A stretch of 64,000 nucleotides of DNA from Marinobacter sp. SS5-14b. Lineage in GTDB: Bacteria > Pseudomonadota > Gammaproteobacteria > Pseudomonadales > Oleiphilaceae. Positions within the stretch are counted from its first letter, which is position 1. Every line of letters starts with the position of its first letter. The notes beneath the pieces were generated by a model. The model worked only from the letters and a program-made list of their open reading frames with translations, had not been told where the DNA came from and did no database searches. The DNA lies in assembly GCF_030541005.1 (NCBI RefSeq), contig NZ_JASSVM010000003.1:310001-374000 (forward strand), read 5' to 3'. The position numbers were made by a program, and so were the translations under genes. Shown piece after piece: positions 1 to 9,435 of the stretch.

Positions 1-1073
1 CAGAGGCGTTAGCAGTCTACGCTCACGCCAGAATTGAGTTGGGTAAGGGCGCTTTGGGTCATGCAGAACAGCTCTTGCGGACCGGTCTGGATACCGCCAT
101 GCAGGAGCTGAACAGGCCGGCTCGTATCGGCGAGACCCGGCTTCAGTTAAATCTGGTGTTGGTGTTGTGGCACCAGGGCCGGCTAAAGGAAGCAGACCGG
201 CTGCTGGTAAGCTGTGCCCGCCACGCGGAACAGACCCGGGATCTGGGGCTTTTACTGGCCATGGCCTTGAGAGTGTTTATGTGCAGGGCCCAGAATCGCA
301 TAGATGATGCGTTTGTCTGGATTGGCAGGGCGGAGCGCACCATGCACGCCTGGCAAGTTGATGAATCCCTCTATGTACCGGTTCTGGAAGCACTGAAGGC
401 CAGTTGCTGGCTCGCCTGCGGCCAGCTGGAAAGTGCTGCTCAGGCGATCGCCAAGCTCGAGCCCTACCGCCATGATGGCTGCGTACCTGAGCTATTCCCC
501 ACCATGCCCGGTTTACTCGACTGTCTTGAGGTTCGCGCTGATATTGCGTCGGGTGACCTGATTCGGGCCAGAGACGGCCTCGAAAATATTCACTGTCGCT
601 ATGGTGATGCACTGCCCTCGGGGCTCCAGATTCACACTGGCTTGTTGAATGCCATACTGTTGGGTGAAGAAAAGGGCTTTCAAGTCGCCAGGAAACAGCT
701 GGAAATGGTGGTGAGTCAAGCCGCCGCGGAACACTTTATCAGTCCGTTTACCGAGCTGCTTAAAGAGCTTGCACCGTTAATGGAAAGAACGTTTTCGTTG
801 TTGCCGGACGATGAGTTCACCCGGTCTTTGGGTGCCCTTTTCGGTTGCCAGCCTGCAGCACCGGATGTGGAGCGTTTGGCAGAGCCAATCAGTGATCGGG
901 AACAGGGCGTACTCGAGTTAATTGCGAAGGGTCTTTCGAACCAGGAAATTGCTGACAAGCTGCATATATCCCTGCATACGGTGAAAACACACGCGCGCAG
1001 GATAAACGCCAAGCTGGATGTAAAATCCCGAACTCAGGCGATTGTCCGGGCACGGGAGCTGGGGCTGCTCTGA
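1..1073 (+). CDS. LuxR-family (MalT/LAL-like) transcriptional regulator, C-terminal part
   Basis: Partial gene: the frame is open from the first bases of the window, so the apparent TTG start near base 39 is internal and the N-terminus (probably an NTPase domain in large MalT-like regulators) lies upstream. The visible part is about 270 residues of alpha-helical, TPR-like sequence followed by a C-terminal LuxR-type helix-turn-helix. The latter is marked by [22 protein letters not shown] and [14 protein letters not shown], in which the recognition helix and the conserved E, G, S and N positions are intact. It should bind DNA as an activator; the ligand and target cannot be read from this fragment. 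It converges with the acyltransferase gene, with about 26 bp between the stops. Confidence 0.85.
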   Translation, partial: EALAVYAHARIELGKGALGHAEQLLRTGLDTAMQELNRPARIGETRLQLNLVLVLWHQGRLKEADRLLVSCARHAEQTRDLGLLLAMALRVFMCRAQNRIDDAFVWIGRAERTMHAWQVDESLYVPVLEALKASCWLACGQLESAAQAIAKLEPYRHDGCVPELFPTMPGLLDCLEVRADIASGDLIRARDGLENIHCRYGDALPSGLQIHTGLLNAILLGEEKGFQVARKQLEMVVSQAAAEHFISPFTELLKELAPLMERTFSLLPDDEFTRSLGALFGCQPAAPDVERLAEPISDREQGVLELIAKGLSNQEIADKLHISLHTVKTHARRINAKLDVKSRTQAIVRARELGLL

Positions 1074-1099
1074 GCCCCGGCGATGGTACCTGAGTGCCA

Positions 1100-1996
1100 T
1101 CAGATTTCTGTTTTGATTTGCTCGATCAAGGCGTCTTTTTCAGCCCAGATGTCGCTCACCCAGCGTTGGAAGCTGGCTCGTAGCTCACGATCCCCCTCAT
1201 AGTCCATGCCCAGAAATTGCGCCGGTACTTCACGGGTTCGGATATCAATAACAATCTTGTCTACACGCCCGCACAGGTAATCCCAAATGCCTGGCCGTCC
1301 CTTTGGATAAACGATAGTCACGTCGAGCATGGTGTGAATCATGTCACCCATGGCGCCAAAGACAAAGGCCGTGCCGCCTGCCTTGGGTTTAAGCAGGTTT
1401 TTATAGGGTGAATTCTGGCGCTGGTGCTTCTCCGGTGTAAACCGGGTGCCTTCCATAAAGTTGAAGATGGTCACCGGTGTGTAACGGAATTTTTCGCAGG
1501 CAGCTCGCGTTGCCTCAATGTCCTTGCCCTTGAGTTCCGGTCGCTTCGCGAGCTGCTCTTTGGTGTGGCGGTGCATAAAAGGAAAGTCCAGTGCCCACCA
1601 GGCAACACCCAGCAGGGGCACCCAGAACAGCTCCTTCTTGAGGAAGAATTTCAGCAACGGAATCTTGCTGTTCAGCACATACTGAATAGCGGTAATGTCA
1701 GCCCAGCTCTGGTGATTGCAGGTCACGAAATACCAGTGCTTTCGGCTCAAGGTCTGAGCGCCGCGAACGTCCCATGTCACCCTGTGGAAGGTTCGCATCA
1801 GGGTGTTGTTAAATCCGATCCAGTACCAAGCTATGCCATTGACCACGATCGTGCACGCCTTTCGAACCGAAATCATGGGCACAAACAACTTAATAATGGC
1901 AAACAGCAGAAGGAATGGCAGAAAAACCAGGGTGTTCAGCAAAATCAGCAGAATCACCAGGGCCCCTTTCAGAGGGGCGGGCAGGAAATCAAGCAT
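1100..1996 (-). CDS. PlsC-type lysophospholipid acyltransferase (YihG-like)
   Basis: A 298-residue inner-membrane acyltransferase. Two hydrophobic segments (about 10-40 and 47-65) precede the acyltransferase signature NHQSWAD, with catalytic His95 and Asp100 (HX4D). A second block, EGTRFTPEK, matches the acyl-acceptor motif of the AGPAT/PlsC family. The long N-terminal membrane part and the WYFVTCNHQSWAD context resemble YihG-type enzymes that tune phospholipid acyl composition; the exact acceptor is not known. It lies 34 bp downstream of the Bax-like gene on the same strand and may be co-transcribed with it. Confidence 0.85.
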   Translation of the reverse strand: MLDFLPAPLKGALVILLILLNTLVFLPFLLLFAIIKLFVPMISVRKACTIVVNGIAWYWIGFNNTLMRTFHRVTWDVRGAQTLSRKHWYFVTCNHQSWADITAIQYVLNSKIPLLKFFLKKELFWVPLLGVAWWALDFPFMHRHTKEQLAKRPELKGKDIEATRAACEKFRYTPVTIFNFMEGTRFTPEKHQRQNSPYKNLLKPKAGGTAFVFGAMGDMIHTMLDVTIVYPKGRPGIWDYLCGRVDKIVIDIRTREVPAQFLGMDYEGDRELRASFQRWVSDIWAEKDALIEQIKTEI

Positions 1997-2029
1997 GCAT
2001 CAACGTCTCTGTGTCTTCAGGTCAAAGGG

Positions 2030-2956
2030 TCAGCTTTCAAAAGGCGTTACGCCACCTCCACCTGGCAGCAGCACCTTGGCGTCAAGTGCAGAAGCAAGCT
2101 GCCGGAAGAGCCCTGGGGTCCGGTCTTCCAACAGGGCCCGAAACTCCCGATCGTAGAATTCAAGGTTGTTGTAGCGAATCATGGCGCGAATTTCCTCAAT
2201 GTAGTCCTCGCCCCGCTCAGAATAACCGAGCAACCCTTCCGCCATGTCAATTCCGGATAGCGGCCGTTCCGCCAGTCGGTCCTGGTGGCGGATTTCCCGA
2301 ACCTTCTGGTAAGTGGGGTGGCGGTTGAGATTCTGGATGTACGAGCGTACGGAATAGTAAGGCGATGAGAATTTTGCGACTTCATGGCTGGCACCGTCTA
2401 CACGGCTGAGCGGAACCAGGCCGCAGCCTTTGGAGAAGCACCACTGGCCAAACAGGTTGTTGCCTTGGGTGGCGAACCGGGAGGTGCCCCAGGCCGATTC
2501 ATTGGCGGCCTGGGCGAGAATCAGAGAAGGGGGGATGACGTCCAGTCGCTTTTTCAGCAACGCAAGCTGGGCGTCGCTGCCGTTGGCGGCATCAACCCGA
2601 AGCCGGTCAGCCTGCTCCAGGAGCCACTTCAATTCCTTCCCGGAAAGCTCAGATTTGGCTTCAAGCGAGTCAAGATACTCCCTCTCAAGAAGTATTCGGG
2701 AATTGGCCAGCACAATTCTGGGGTACAGGAATGAGAAAAAAGCCACCTTACGTTCTGTGGTATCCCGGATGCCTGAGAAATCAGGAAGGGGGGCGTTGGC
2801 CCATGCGGGCAGGGACGGCAGCGATGCCAGGGATACCTCGTCACCGTCAGCATTTGCCCCTCCGTCCTGAGTGCCTGGCGGGACATACAGCGCCCCGGCG
2901 CCCGCAAACAGAATCAATGGAACACACAGCATCAGTGCCCGATGAACCGCCGTCAT
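2030..2956 (-). CDS. Bax-like glucosaminidase-domain protein
   Basis: A 308-residue exported protein with an N-terminal hydrophobic signal segment (residues 5-22). The C-terminal half carries the Bax / N-acetylglucosaminidase (GH73-like) core: ILAQAANESAWGTSRFA with probable catalytic Glu153, followed by GNNLFGQWCF and a cysteine pair in WCFSKGCG, all typical of Bax family members. Such proteins are predicted to cleave peptidoglycan glycan strands in the periplasm. The first ~140 residues are a variable linker and helical region. No promoter was assigned. Confidence 0.85.
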   Translation of the reverse strand: MTAVHRALMLCVPLILFAGAGALYVPPGTQDGGANADGDEVSLASLPSLPAWANAPLPDFSGIRDTTERKVAFFSFLYPRIVLANSRILLEREYLDSLEAKSELSGKELKWLLEQADRLRVDAANGSDAQLALLKKRLDVIPPSLILAQAANESAWGTSRFATQGNNLFGQWCFSKGCGLVPLSRVDGASHEVAKFSSPYYSVRSYIQNLNRHPTYQKVREIRHQDRLAERPLSGIDMAEGLLGYSERGEDYIEEIRAMIRYNNLEFYDREFRALLEDRTPGLFRQLASALDAKVLLPGGGGVTPFES

Positions 2957-3017
2957 AAAAACCCTCGTTAAAATCGATATGGCTGAAATTATAACAGGTT
3001 ATACGGCTTACGCCTGT

Positions 3018-5225
3018 TCACGGATTGGCGTTTGGGTCATTGGGTATCAGCGTGGCCATCAGCAGCCCGGTACGCGGATTGGTGGCTGAGCTGTCTTCAA
3101 GCACCAGGAACATCTGGTCGGCTTCCCCGGTGTAAAAACCCTGGAGCTCGACTCCGGAGCCTGTCAGGGTGACAGTGCCGTCGACCGCCGCGTAGGTGAA
3201 GGTTTCACTGAACGTGGTGCGTTTGGGGCTGGAAACCTGGCTTTCGGTCACAGTATGGCTAATCTGAAAGCCGGTTGCGCCGAGCGTTGCTTCGGTCCCG
3301 CTCGTCAGTTGCAGTAGCCCATTGTTGACCTGGTAGAGTTCGTTGGTGTTGTCGGTCATGCTGACGACAACCCCTTGCACCCGGTACTGGCCACCTTCCG
3401 GTAGGCTGGCCGTGGGTGCCTTGCCGGCAATCATCAGGCCGTCCCCAAGTTGACCGTCCAGGTTGAACGCCAGCAGGGAGCCGTCTGGGGAGGCGGCACC
3501 TTGTCCTACATCCGGTGTTGTGAAATCGGTTTCGGGGCAGGTGATGCACAGGCTTAGCCGACCCATGTGCCGGCTGCCACTGCTCAGCAGCGAAAGCCGG
3601 TTTGCTATGCGCAACGTTTGAGTGTCGGGTATCGCCGGGGGCGCGGTAACGCTTCCATCTGCTGCGCGACGAAGGGTGAAGGTGTCCGTGTTGGCATTTG
3701 CAAGCAACTCATTGTCTGAAGGGCTGCCAGCGCTCAAAGTGCCAGCACCGGTTTCAAAGACCACCGGATCTGTCTGGCCAAATTGACCCGACAGATAGAC
3801 CACATTGTAGTCCCCTTGTACCTTGTTCAGATCAAAGTTCTCGCTGCGCAACAAATGCAGCTCAAATGCCGACAGGTAATGATTCTCCAGTGTGGCTCTT
3901 CGCTTCAGCTGTCCGCCTTCATTTTCGAGTTCAATCGCTTTTCCTGCAGTAAAATAGCTCGCCAACACGCGATCTGGCCCAGTTTGGGTGTCCAACGGTT
4001 CTGTTGTAAAGGCATCCAGGTAATAGGGGTTGCGGGTCCACCCGTTAATCTGGGCGGTGCCCTGGTCCGTTATGCTCTGATAAAGCGCCCGGCCGGCTAA
4101 CAGCCTTGCGGAGCCTTCAACAGAGGACACTGGGGTAAGCGTTGCTGCACCGGGTGAGCTGGTGTGGGTGTTTCGTGCCCATGCCTTGGTGACAAAGCGG
4201 TCGTCGGCCGTGTGTGCGATGGTCTGTCGGTCGTAGGGGATATCCGTGGCCAGAGACGTTACGCTCAGCCCAAAAGCATTGAATGAGGTCAAGGTCAGGG
4301 CAGGATACAGAAAAGCCTTTCCACTGCTATCGCTCAGGTCTTCTTCCTGGGCGGTACGCACCCCCCACTGGCCCGCATTGGCGGTGCCGTCATCCCGGAA
4401 TGTCTGCCCGAGTTCCAGCCCGAAGAATACCGAGTTGTAATCGGCGGAACTGGCGCTGATGCTGCCTGCCGAATCGCCGTCCAGTAGTGCATAGTCAGCC
4501 AGGTCGTCGATATAGGCGGCGAAGTCGACCCGCTCTTTTAGAAAGGTCAACGCTGTGTTGAGTTTGGCGTTACTGCCAATCTCAATTTCAAAGTCATGAA
4601 CCTGGTCTGCCAGCGTGGCCCATACATATTTGTTCAGGCACAGCCCGCCGCCCGAGTCGTTCACACAGTTCATCACGGTTTGAAACTCACTGGCGCTATA
4701 GTTGCCCAGGGTTTCTTCCACGACATAGTGAGAAAACGGGTTTACCTTCACGTCGCGGTCGGAATCGGCAGCCAGGGCTTTCATGGTGATGCCGCCTCCG
4801 CCGTTCCAGGTGGCTTCAATCAGCACATCCGGCCCGACCGGCAAACCGTTCTCAAAGGTAATAATGACATGGCCATCTTCACCGCTTGAGGTGGTGTAGT
4901 TGATGTCGTCCAGTTTTTGCAGGGAATTGTTGGTTCGGTAGACCTGAACCCGATCCGGAATCACAATCCTCAGATTGCGCCGGGTGGCTTCGCCGTTCGG
5001 GGCGAAGGTGACAGGCACTTCCATGGTGACCCTGACCTGATTGGTCTCAAGCCCGACCGCGTTGCTGGAGTCGCCGGTGCTGCCGGTATTGAAGTCATCC
5101 AGCGCATTAATGGTATTGCCGAAGCGGTTGGGCATGTTTCGCGCGCCATCAATGGCGCTGTCACCACCGCCGCAGGCAGCAAGAATCAGAGAGGTAGAAA
5201 GCAGGGGGGCTAGTTTCAGTCTCAT
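3018..5225 (-). CDS. Large predicted outer-membrane lipoprotein of unknown function
   Basis: A 735-residue protein beginning with a lipoprotein signal ending in LILAAC (Cys18 as lipidation site) followed by GGGDS, a flexible linker with no Asp at +2. The remainder is rich in beta-strand, Thr, Ser, Gly and Asn, with no enzyme motif that I recognise. One short pair, ITCPETDF, carries a lone Cys. It resembles the long, poorly conserved surface lipoproteins seen in Marinobacter-type genomes. It is monocistronic in appearance, with about 60 bp downstream and 120 bp upstream. Function unknown. Confidence 0.7.
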   Translation of the reverse strand: MRLKLAPLLSTSLILAACGGGDSAIDGARNMPNRFGNTINALDDFNTGSTGDSSNAVGLETNQVRVTMEVPVTFAPNGEATRRNLRIVIPDRVQVYRTNNSLQKLDDINYTTSSGEDGHVIITFENGLPVGPDVLIEATWNGGGGITMKALAADSDRDVKVNPFSHYVVEETLGNYSASEFQTVMNCVNDSGGGLCLNKYVWATLADQVHDFEIEIGSNAKLNTALTFLKERVDFAAYIDDLADYALLDGDSAGSISASSADYNSVFFGLELGQTFRDDGTANAGQWGVRTAQEEDLSDSSGKAFLYPALTLTSFNAFGLSVTSLATDIPYDRQTIAHTADDRFVTKAWARNTHTSSPGAATLTPVSSVEGSARLLAGRALYQSITDQGTAQINGWTRNPYYLDAFTTEPLDTQTGPDRVLASYFTAGKAIELENEGGQLKRRATLENHYLSAFELHLLRSENFDLNKVQGDYNVVYLSGQFGQTDPVVFETGAGTLSAGSPSDNELLANANTDTFTLRRAADGSVTAPPAIPDTQTLRIANRLSLLSSGSRHMGRLSLCITCPETDFTTPDVGQGAASPDGSLLAFNLDGQLGDGLMIAGKAPTASLPEGGQYRVQGVVVSMTDNTNELYQVNNGLLQLTSGTEATLGATGFQISHTVTESQVSSPKRTTFSETFTYAAVDGTVTLTGSGVELQGFYTGEADQMFLVLEDSSATNPRTGLLMATLIPNDPNANP

Positions 5226-5347
5226 GCCGGGGCTTGTCCGTGTGAAGTGTAACGAAAAGCCTAACAGGTATTCAGAGTGAACGGCGTGAAGGAATGCACG
5301 AATAGGTTACCCGCGGGTTAAAGCGGGTAACCGTGAGACACTTGGCT

Positions 5348-5908
5348 TCAGAAGAAAATCTTCATGCCGGCCAGTACGCCTTCATCCAGATTGATATCCG
5401 GGTTGCCGGCAAAATCCAGCTCGGTGTTCAGGTAGCGGTAGCCCAGAAACACTTCCGCGTTGCGGATGACTCGGTAACTGCCACGCAACTCCAGGCTGGT
5501 CATGTCGTCGGAATCGCCGAACGACAGAATGCTTGGGGCATAGTGCAAGTTGCCTCCGAACGACAGGCCGGGCACATCCGGAATGTTGACCGTGGCGAAA
5601 CCGCCGAGGCCGATGGCGCCGCCGTCCACCTGGTCGTCATCCCAGGCAATGCCGCGCATACCGATGCCAGCCGTTGTGGGCAAGTTACCCAGCGCGGTGC
5701 GGCCCTGTGCGTGAAAGTCTACATTGCCGATATGGCGGCTGCCTTCGCGATAGGTGTAGCCTGCACCCAGTTGTAACTCCTCTTGAGTGCCGAAGAAGTT
5801 TACCTGGCCTTTTACCGAATCGTTGGTCAGGCTCAGGTCCAGGTCGGCCGCCATCACGGGGGCAGTGGCCAGTGAGAGTGCCAAAGCAGAGATGCGGGTT
5901 ATTCTCAT
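5348..5908 (-). CDS. YfaZ-family outer-membrane protein
   Basis: About 186 residues from the start chosen at the Met of MRITRISALALSLATAPVMAA, which gives a clean signal peptide cleaved after AMA/AADLDLS. An upstream in-frame Met at 5965 would put a polar stretch before the signal and is less likely. The mature part is an alternating-hydrophobicity beta-barrel (GAGYTYREGSRH, LELRGSYRVIRNAEVFLGYRY) ending in Phe (AGMKIFF), as expected for an outer-membrane barrel. Motif order fits the YfaZ family, whose precise role is not established. Confidence 0.8.
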   Translation of the reverse strand: MRITRISALALSLATAPVMAADLDLSLTNDSVKGQVNFFGTQEELQLGAGYTYREGSRHIGNVDFHAQGRTALGNLPTTAGIGMRGIAWDDDQVDGGAIGLGGFATVNIPDVPGLSFGGNLHYAPSILSFGDSDDMTSLELRGSYRVIRNAEVFLGYRYLNTELDFAGNPDINLDEGVLAGMKIFF

Positions 5909-6059
5909 GTTTACACCTTTATTGCTGTCATTAGTGAATGCATGGCGGGCAAAACCTGCCTGCATTAGCGATAGTTCTGACTGGGGACGATGGTAAACAC
6001 CTGCTCTTAGCAGTACAACTTAAAAGCCTGTAAGCCGCGAGTAAGGCAGGGCCGGAGCG

Positions 6060-6248
6060 TTAATGGTGAGTGGTTTCACCGCCCTGGTCCAGGTCGTCTG
6101 GTGACGCATTCTCTGCAGGCACACGGTATTCCTCATTGGCCCAGGCGCCAAGATCGATCAGTTTGCAGCGCTCGGAACAAAAAGGTCGCCAGGGGCTGGC
6201 ATCCGACCATTCGACGGTTTTCCTGCAGGTGGGGCATTCAACATTCAT
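6060..6248 (-). CDS. yacG: DNA gyrase inhibitor YacG
   Basis: A 62-residue zinc-ribbon protein: CPTC near the N-terminus (Cys6, Cys9) and [19 protein letters not shown] (two further Cys) give the C-X2-C...C-X3-C zinc site and the IDLG-W signature of YacG. YacG binds GyrB and inhibits gyrase. In many gammaproteobacteria yacG sits beside coaE and the pil genes; here it is about 4 kb away, separated by the kinase, trmO and an envelope gene. It is 38 bp downstream of the hybrid kinase on the same strand. Confidence 0.92.
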   Translation of the reverse strand: MNVECPTCRKTVEWSDASPWRPFCSERCKLIDLGAWANEEYRVPAENASPDDLDQGGETTHH

Positions 6249-6286
6249 GGCTGTGGGTCCGGGCTGTGTGAATCAACTGCCAGCGC

Positions 6287-8641
6287 TCAGGTTGTGGCAG
6301 CGGCGTGGCAGTATTGTTCCAGCACTGCCCGTAGCATTTCAAGGTTGACAGGCTTTGCCACAAACGCATCCATTCCGGCGGCCCGGCATTGCTCTTCGTC
6401 TTTTTCCATCGCGCTGGCGGTCAGTGCGACCACGGGAACCCTGGGCTGATTCTGCTCCAGCTCCCACGCCCGAAGCTTTTGGGTGGCCTCGAAACCGTCC
6501 ATCTGAGGCATCAGGCAATCCATAAAAATGAGATCAAACCGGTGTACCTGCCACAGTGAGGTGGCCGCCCTGCCATCGTTGGCGGTCATCACTTCACAGC
6601 CCAGCTTTTCCAGAAGCCGTTTGGTTAATGTCCGGTTTACCGGGTTGTCCTCCACCAGAAGAACCCGCATCCGGCCGCAGGGCAGGTCCCGTCGAACGCT
6701 GCCGGAATCGCCCATAGTCTGCAAAGAAAAACGCGTGAGGAAGCGTCGCTCCTGCTTTTCTTCGTCGCTGAACAGTTGGTTAAGAATCGGGATCAGGTAA
6801 GACTCCCGTAATGACTTACTCAGGAAGGCATCTGCGCCTGCCTGGCGGAAATGCTCGGCATCGCCCCGTTGGGGGTTGGACGACAAGATCAGCAGCCGGG
6901 TATCGCCCCACACGGCGTTACTGCGAATCTGTCGGCACAGAAGGTCACTGTCCATGTCTGGCACAAAACCATCGAGAATGATGGCATGGTATGGCTCACC
7001 GGCGTCATAGGCCTGCCGCAGAGAGGTCAGCGCCTCACCGGCCGATTTGACGGCTTCAATCTGAATGTCAAAGCGCGACAGCATCTCAAGGGTGATTTTC
7101 CGGGACAGCTCATAGGAGTCCACCACCAAGATCCTGCGGCCGCGAACCTTTCGGGAGTCCGGGCGAACCTTGGCGGAACTGTCGCTGGATTCCTGCAGAT
7201 TTAATTCAACCCAGAAGGTTGAGCCCTCACCGGGCCGGCTCTCGACATCCAGGGAGCCACCCATTAAGTCAATCAGTTGCCGGCAGATGGTCAGCCCCAG
7301 CCCCGCACCGGGTAACTGACGCTTGAACCGCTGGCCCAGCTGCACATAGGGTTCGTAAACCAGAGGCAGATCTTCCGGGTTAATACCTTCGCCGGTATCT
7401 TCCACGGCAAGCCGCACGCGCACCTTTCCCTCTTTGCGTCCCAGCACTTCAGCGCTGATCAGTACATGGCCGGAATCGGTAAACTTGATCGCGTTGGACA
7501 GCAGATTGAGCAGTACCTGACGGATGCGCACAGGGTCTCCTGCCACCGCCCACGGCAGATCTTCGTCGACCCGCATTTCCAGAGCCAGGCCCTTCTCTCT
7601 GGCGCGGGAGCCAAGCATATGGATCAGGTCGTTCAGGGTTTCCCGAAGATCAAACGGTATCTCTTCCAGTTCCAGTTTCCCCGCCTCCATACTGGAAATG
7701 TCGAGAAGGTCGTTAATGATCGCAGACAGGCTTTCAGACGCATTGAGCAGCGTGCCCACGTACTCACGTTGCTCCTGATCGAGTGGTGTATCGGTCAGCA
7801 GGTTGGCGTAACCCAGTACCGACTGAAGGGGGATGCGCAGTTCATGGCTTACATTGGCCAGGAACTGATTTTTGGCATGGTTTGCGCGCACCGCTTCGTC
7901 TCGCTCGCCTTCGGTTTTCAGGGTGTTCTGGCGTAATGAGCGGGTATCCTCGAGAATCTGTAGGCGCATTTTGTTCAAAGCCTGTTCAAGCTCTGATAAC
8001 TCGTCGGGCTTGCGGGGTGTCTTTCGTCGCAGTTTAAGTGGGTCTACCAGAGCATCAAGATTCAGTTTGGCGGCATAATCAGCCATGGATTCCAGGTGCC
8101 TCGACAGGGCGAATCGTACAATTAAGAGCAGCCCCAGTGTGCCCAGCATCACGACAATGGACTGAAACAAAAGGTTAAGAAGGGCTCGGTCGCGGATGTC
8201 GTTGTAGACGGTATCGACCGAGGACACCACCGTCAGCTCGCCAACCGGCTGGGGGCGATCGAAGCTTGAACGGTTGAACTCAAGGGGGAAAGACTGGGAA
8301 ATGACCCGGCCTTCAGGGTAGGTGCCGGCGCTGAAATCTTCACCGGTTGAGGTGATGACCCGCGCAAACTGAACCGAAGGCATGGTAAGCAAATCATCGA
8401 GGCTGTCGGCTACCTCGCTGTAATTCAAGACCCAAAGGTTTGAGCTCATGGTGCCGGAGATCAACTCGGCAGCGCGAACCTGGTTAGCTTCAAGCTGCGT
8501 TTTCTGACGGTCAAACTCGCCAATCATCTGAACGCCAGTCGCCACCAGTGACAGCACAAGGCTGTACAGAAGCACCCACCCCAACAAGCGAAGAGCCAGC
8601 GGGCGAACACCCCAGCGCTTTAGGTACTGGTTTGAAGGCAA
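6287..8641 (-). CDS. Hybrid sensor histidine kinase with two receiver domains
   Basis: 784 residues. Order: membrane segment about 20-40, periplasmic sensor loop 41-155, second membrane segment 156-178, HAMP and coiled coil to about 250, HisKA with phospho-acceptor His266 in SHELRIPL, HATPase_c with the N box LLNLLSNAIKFT and G boxes DTGEGI and GAGLGL, then two receivers. Receiver 1 (about 502-622) has Asp557 but only one acidic residue (Asp508) at the usual pair. Receiver 2 (about 658-775) is complete: Glu664/Asp665, Asp708, Thr741, Lys763. There is no C-terminal HPt domain, so phosphotransfer probably continues to a separate HPt protein, as in GacS/BarA-type systems. The signal is unknown. 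Confidence 0.9.
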   Translation of the reverse strand: MPSNQYLKRWGVRPLALRLLGWVLLYSLVLSLVATGVQMIGEFDRQKTQLEANQVRAAELISGTMSSNLWVLNYSEVADSLDDLLTMPSVQFARVITSTGEDFSAGTYPEGRVISQSFPLEFNRSSFDRPQPVGELTVVSSVDTVYNDIRDRALLNLLFQSIVVMLGTLGLLLIVRFALSRHLESMADYAAKLNLDALVDPLKLRRKTPRKPDELSELEQALNKMRLQILEDTRSLRQNTLKTEGERDEAVRANHAKNQFLANVSHELRIPLQSVLGYANLLTDTPLDQEQREYVGTLLNASESLSAIINDLLDISSMEAGKLELEEIPFDLRETLNDLIHMLGSRAREKGLALEMRVDEDLPWAVAGDPVRIRQVLLNLLSNAIKFTDSGHVLISAEVLGRKEGKVRVRLAVEDTGEGINPEDLPLVYEPYVQLGQRFKRQLPGAGLGLTICRQLIDLMGGSLDVESRPGEGSTFWVELNLQESSDSSAKVRPDSRKVRGRRILVVDSYELSRKITLEMLSRFDIQIEAVKSAGEALTSLRQAYDAGEPYHAIILDGFVPDMDSDLLCRQIRSNAVWGDTRLLILSSNPQRGDAEHFRQAGADAFLSKSLRESYLIPILNQLFSDEEKQERRFLTRFSLQTMGDSGSVRRDLPCGRMRVLLVEDNPVNRTLTKRLLEKLGCEVMTANDGRAATSLWQVHRFDLIFMDCLMPQMDGFEATQKLRAWELEQNQPRVPVVALTASAMEKDEEQCRAAGMDAFVAKPVNLEMLRAVLEQYCHAAATT

Positions 8642-8684
8642 GGCACGAGTTCCCTGTGTCGACTACAAAATCACCAGCGGCAGT

Positions 8685-9434
8685 TTAACAGACAGATACC
8701 ACTTCCACACACACCTTTCCGTTCTCGGCCAGAAACCGGAAGCGCACGTTCAGGTCATACAAATGAACGCCGTAAATCCGTTCCTCATCGCGCCCCCTTC
8801 GGAAGGAAGGGCGGGGGTCATAGCTCACCACATCCTCGATCAGTCCCCGAAGATCCGGGTAGGCCTCGGTAGACAGAGCGGACAGATTCGTTTCCGCCTC
8901 CGGGCTGAAGTGTACTTCCGCTCGTTCCACCGGGCCGGAATCCGCCCAGCCGAGTGACGCACCGGGTATGGAATCCGCAAACGGCAGGTAGGGTTTGATA
9001 TCCAGAATCGGTGTACCGTCGATCAAATCGTGGTCTCGAATTTTGAGCACCAGCCGCCCGTTTTTTCGAGCGATGCCTTCGTTACGCACGACGGACAAGC
9101 CAAGACTGTTGGGCCGGAAAGGCGAGCGGCTGGCGAATACGCCCATTTTCTTGTTACCACCTAAACGTGGGGGGCGCACCACCGGCCGCCATTCGGCCCG
9201 AATCGCTTCGTGAAACTGAAAGGTCAGCCACAGGTGGCTTGAGGTTTCCAGTCCCCGGAAGGCGTCTTCCCGGTCGAATGGCGGTTCGATCACCAGGTCG
9301 GCATGAGCGTGCCGAGTCAGTCCCGGCTGGCGAGGTACCCCGAATTTGTCCTTAAAACAGGATTGGGTGTAGGCAATGGGCGTAAGTGTAAGGGCGTCGG
9401 CTGCCGGTTTGCTTTTGTGTCTGGGTCGGGTCAT
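8685..9434 (-). CDS. trmO: tRNA (t6A37) N6-methyltransferase TrmO
   Basis: TsaA/TrmO beta-barrel family, about 249 residues from the Met of MTRPRHKSKP. That start is 1 nt from the upstream stop codon; a start at 9461 would overlap the upstream gene. Signatures: PIAYTQSCFKDKFGVPRQPGL near the N-terminus, FRGLETSSHLWLTFQFH, and FASRSPFRPNSLGLSVV, the SAM-binding and active core. TrmO converts t6A to m6t6A at position 37 of threonine tRNAs using SAM. Probably translated from the same message as the upstream envelope gene. Confidence 0.9.
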   Translation of the reverse strand: MTRPRHKSKPAADALTLTPIAYTQSCFKDKFGVPRQPGLTRHAHADLVIEPPFDREDAFRGLETSSHLWLTFQFHEAIRAEWRPVVRPPRLGGNKKMGVFASRSPFRPNSLGLSVVRNEGIARKNGRLVLKIRDHDLIDGTPILDIKPYLPFADSIPGASLGWADSGPVERAEVHFSPEAETNLSALSTEAYPDLRGLIEDVVSYDPRPSFRRGRDEERIYGVHLYDLNVRFRFLAENGKVCVEVVSVC

Positions 9435-9435
9435 C

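Noticed and set aside
1424..2260. A 278-codon plus-strand open frame over the acyltransferase and Bax genes
   Set aside because: Antisense shadow of two genes with intact family motifs; no ribosome site or plausible product.
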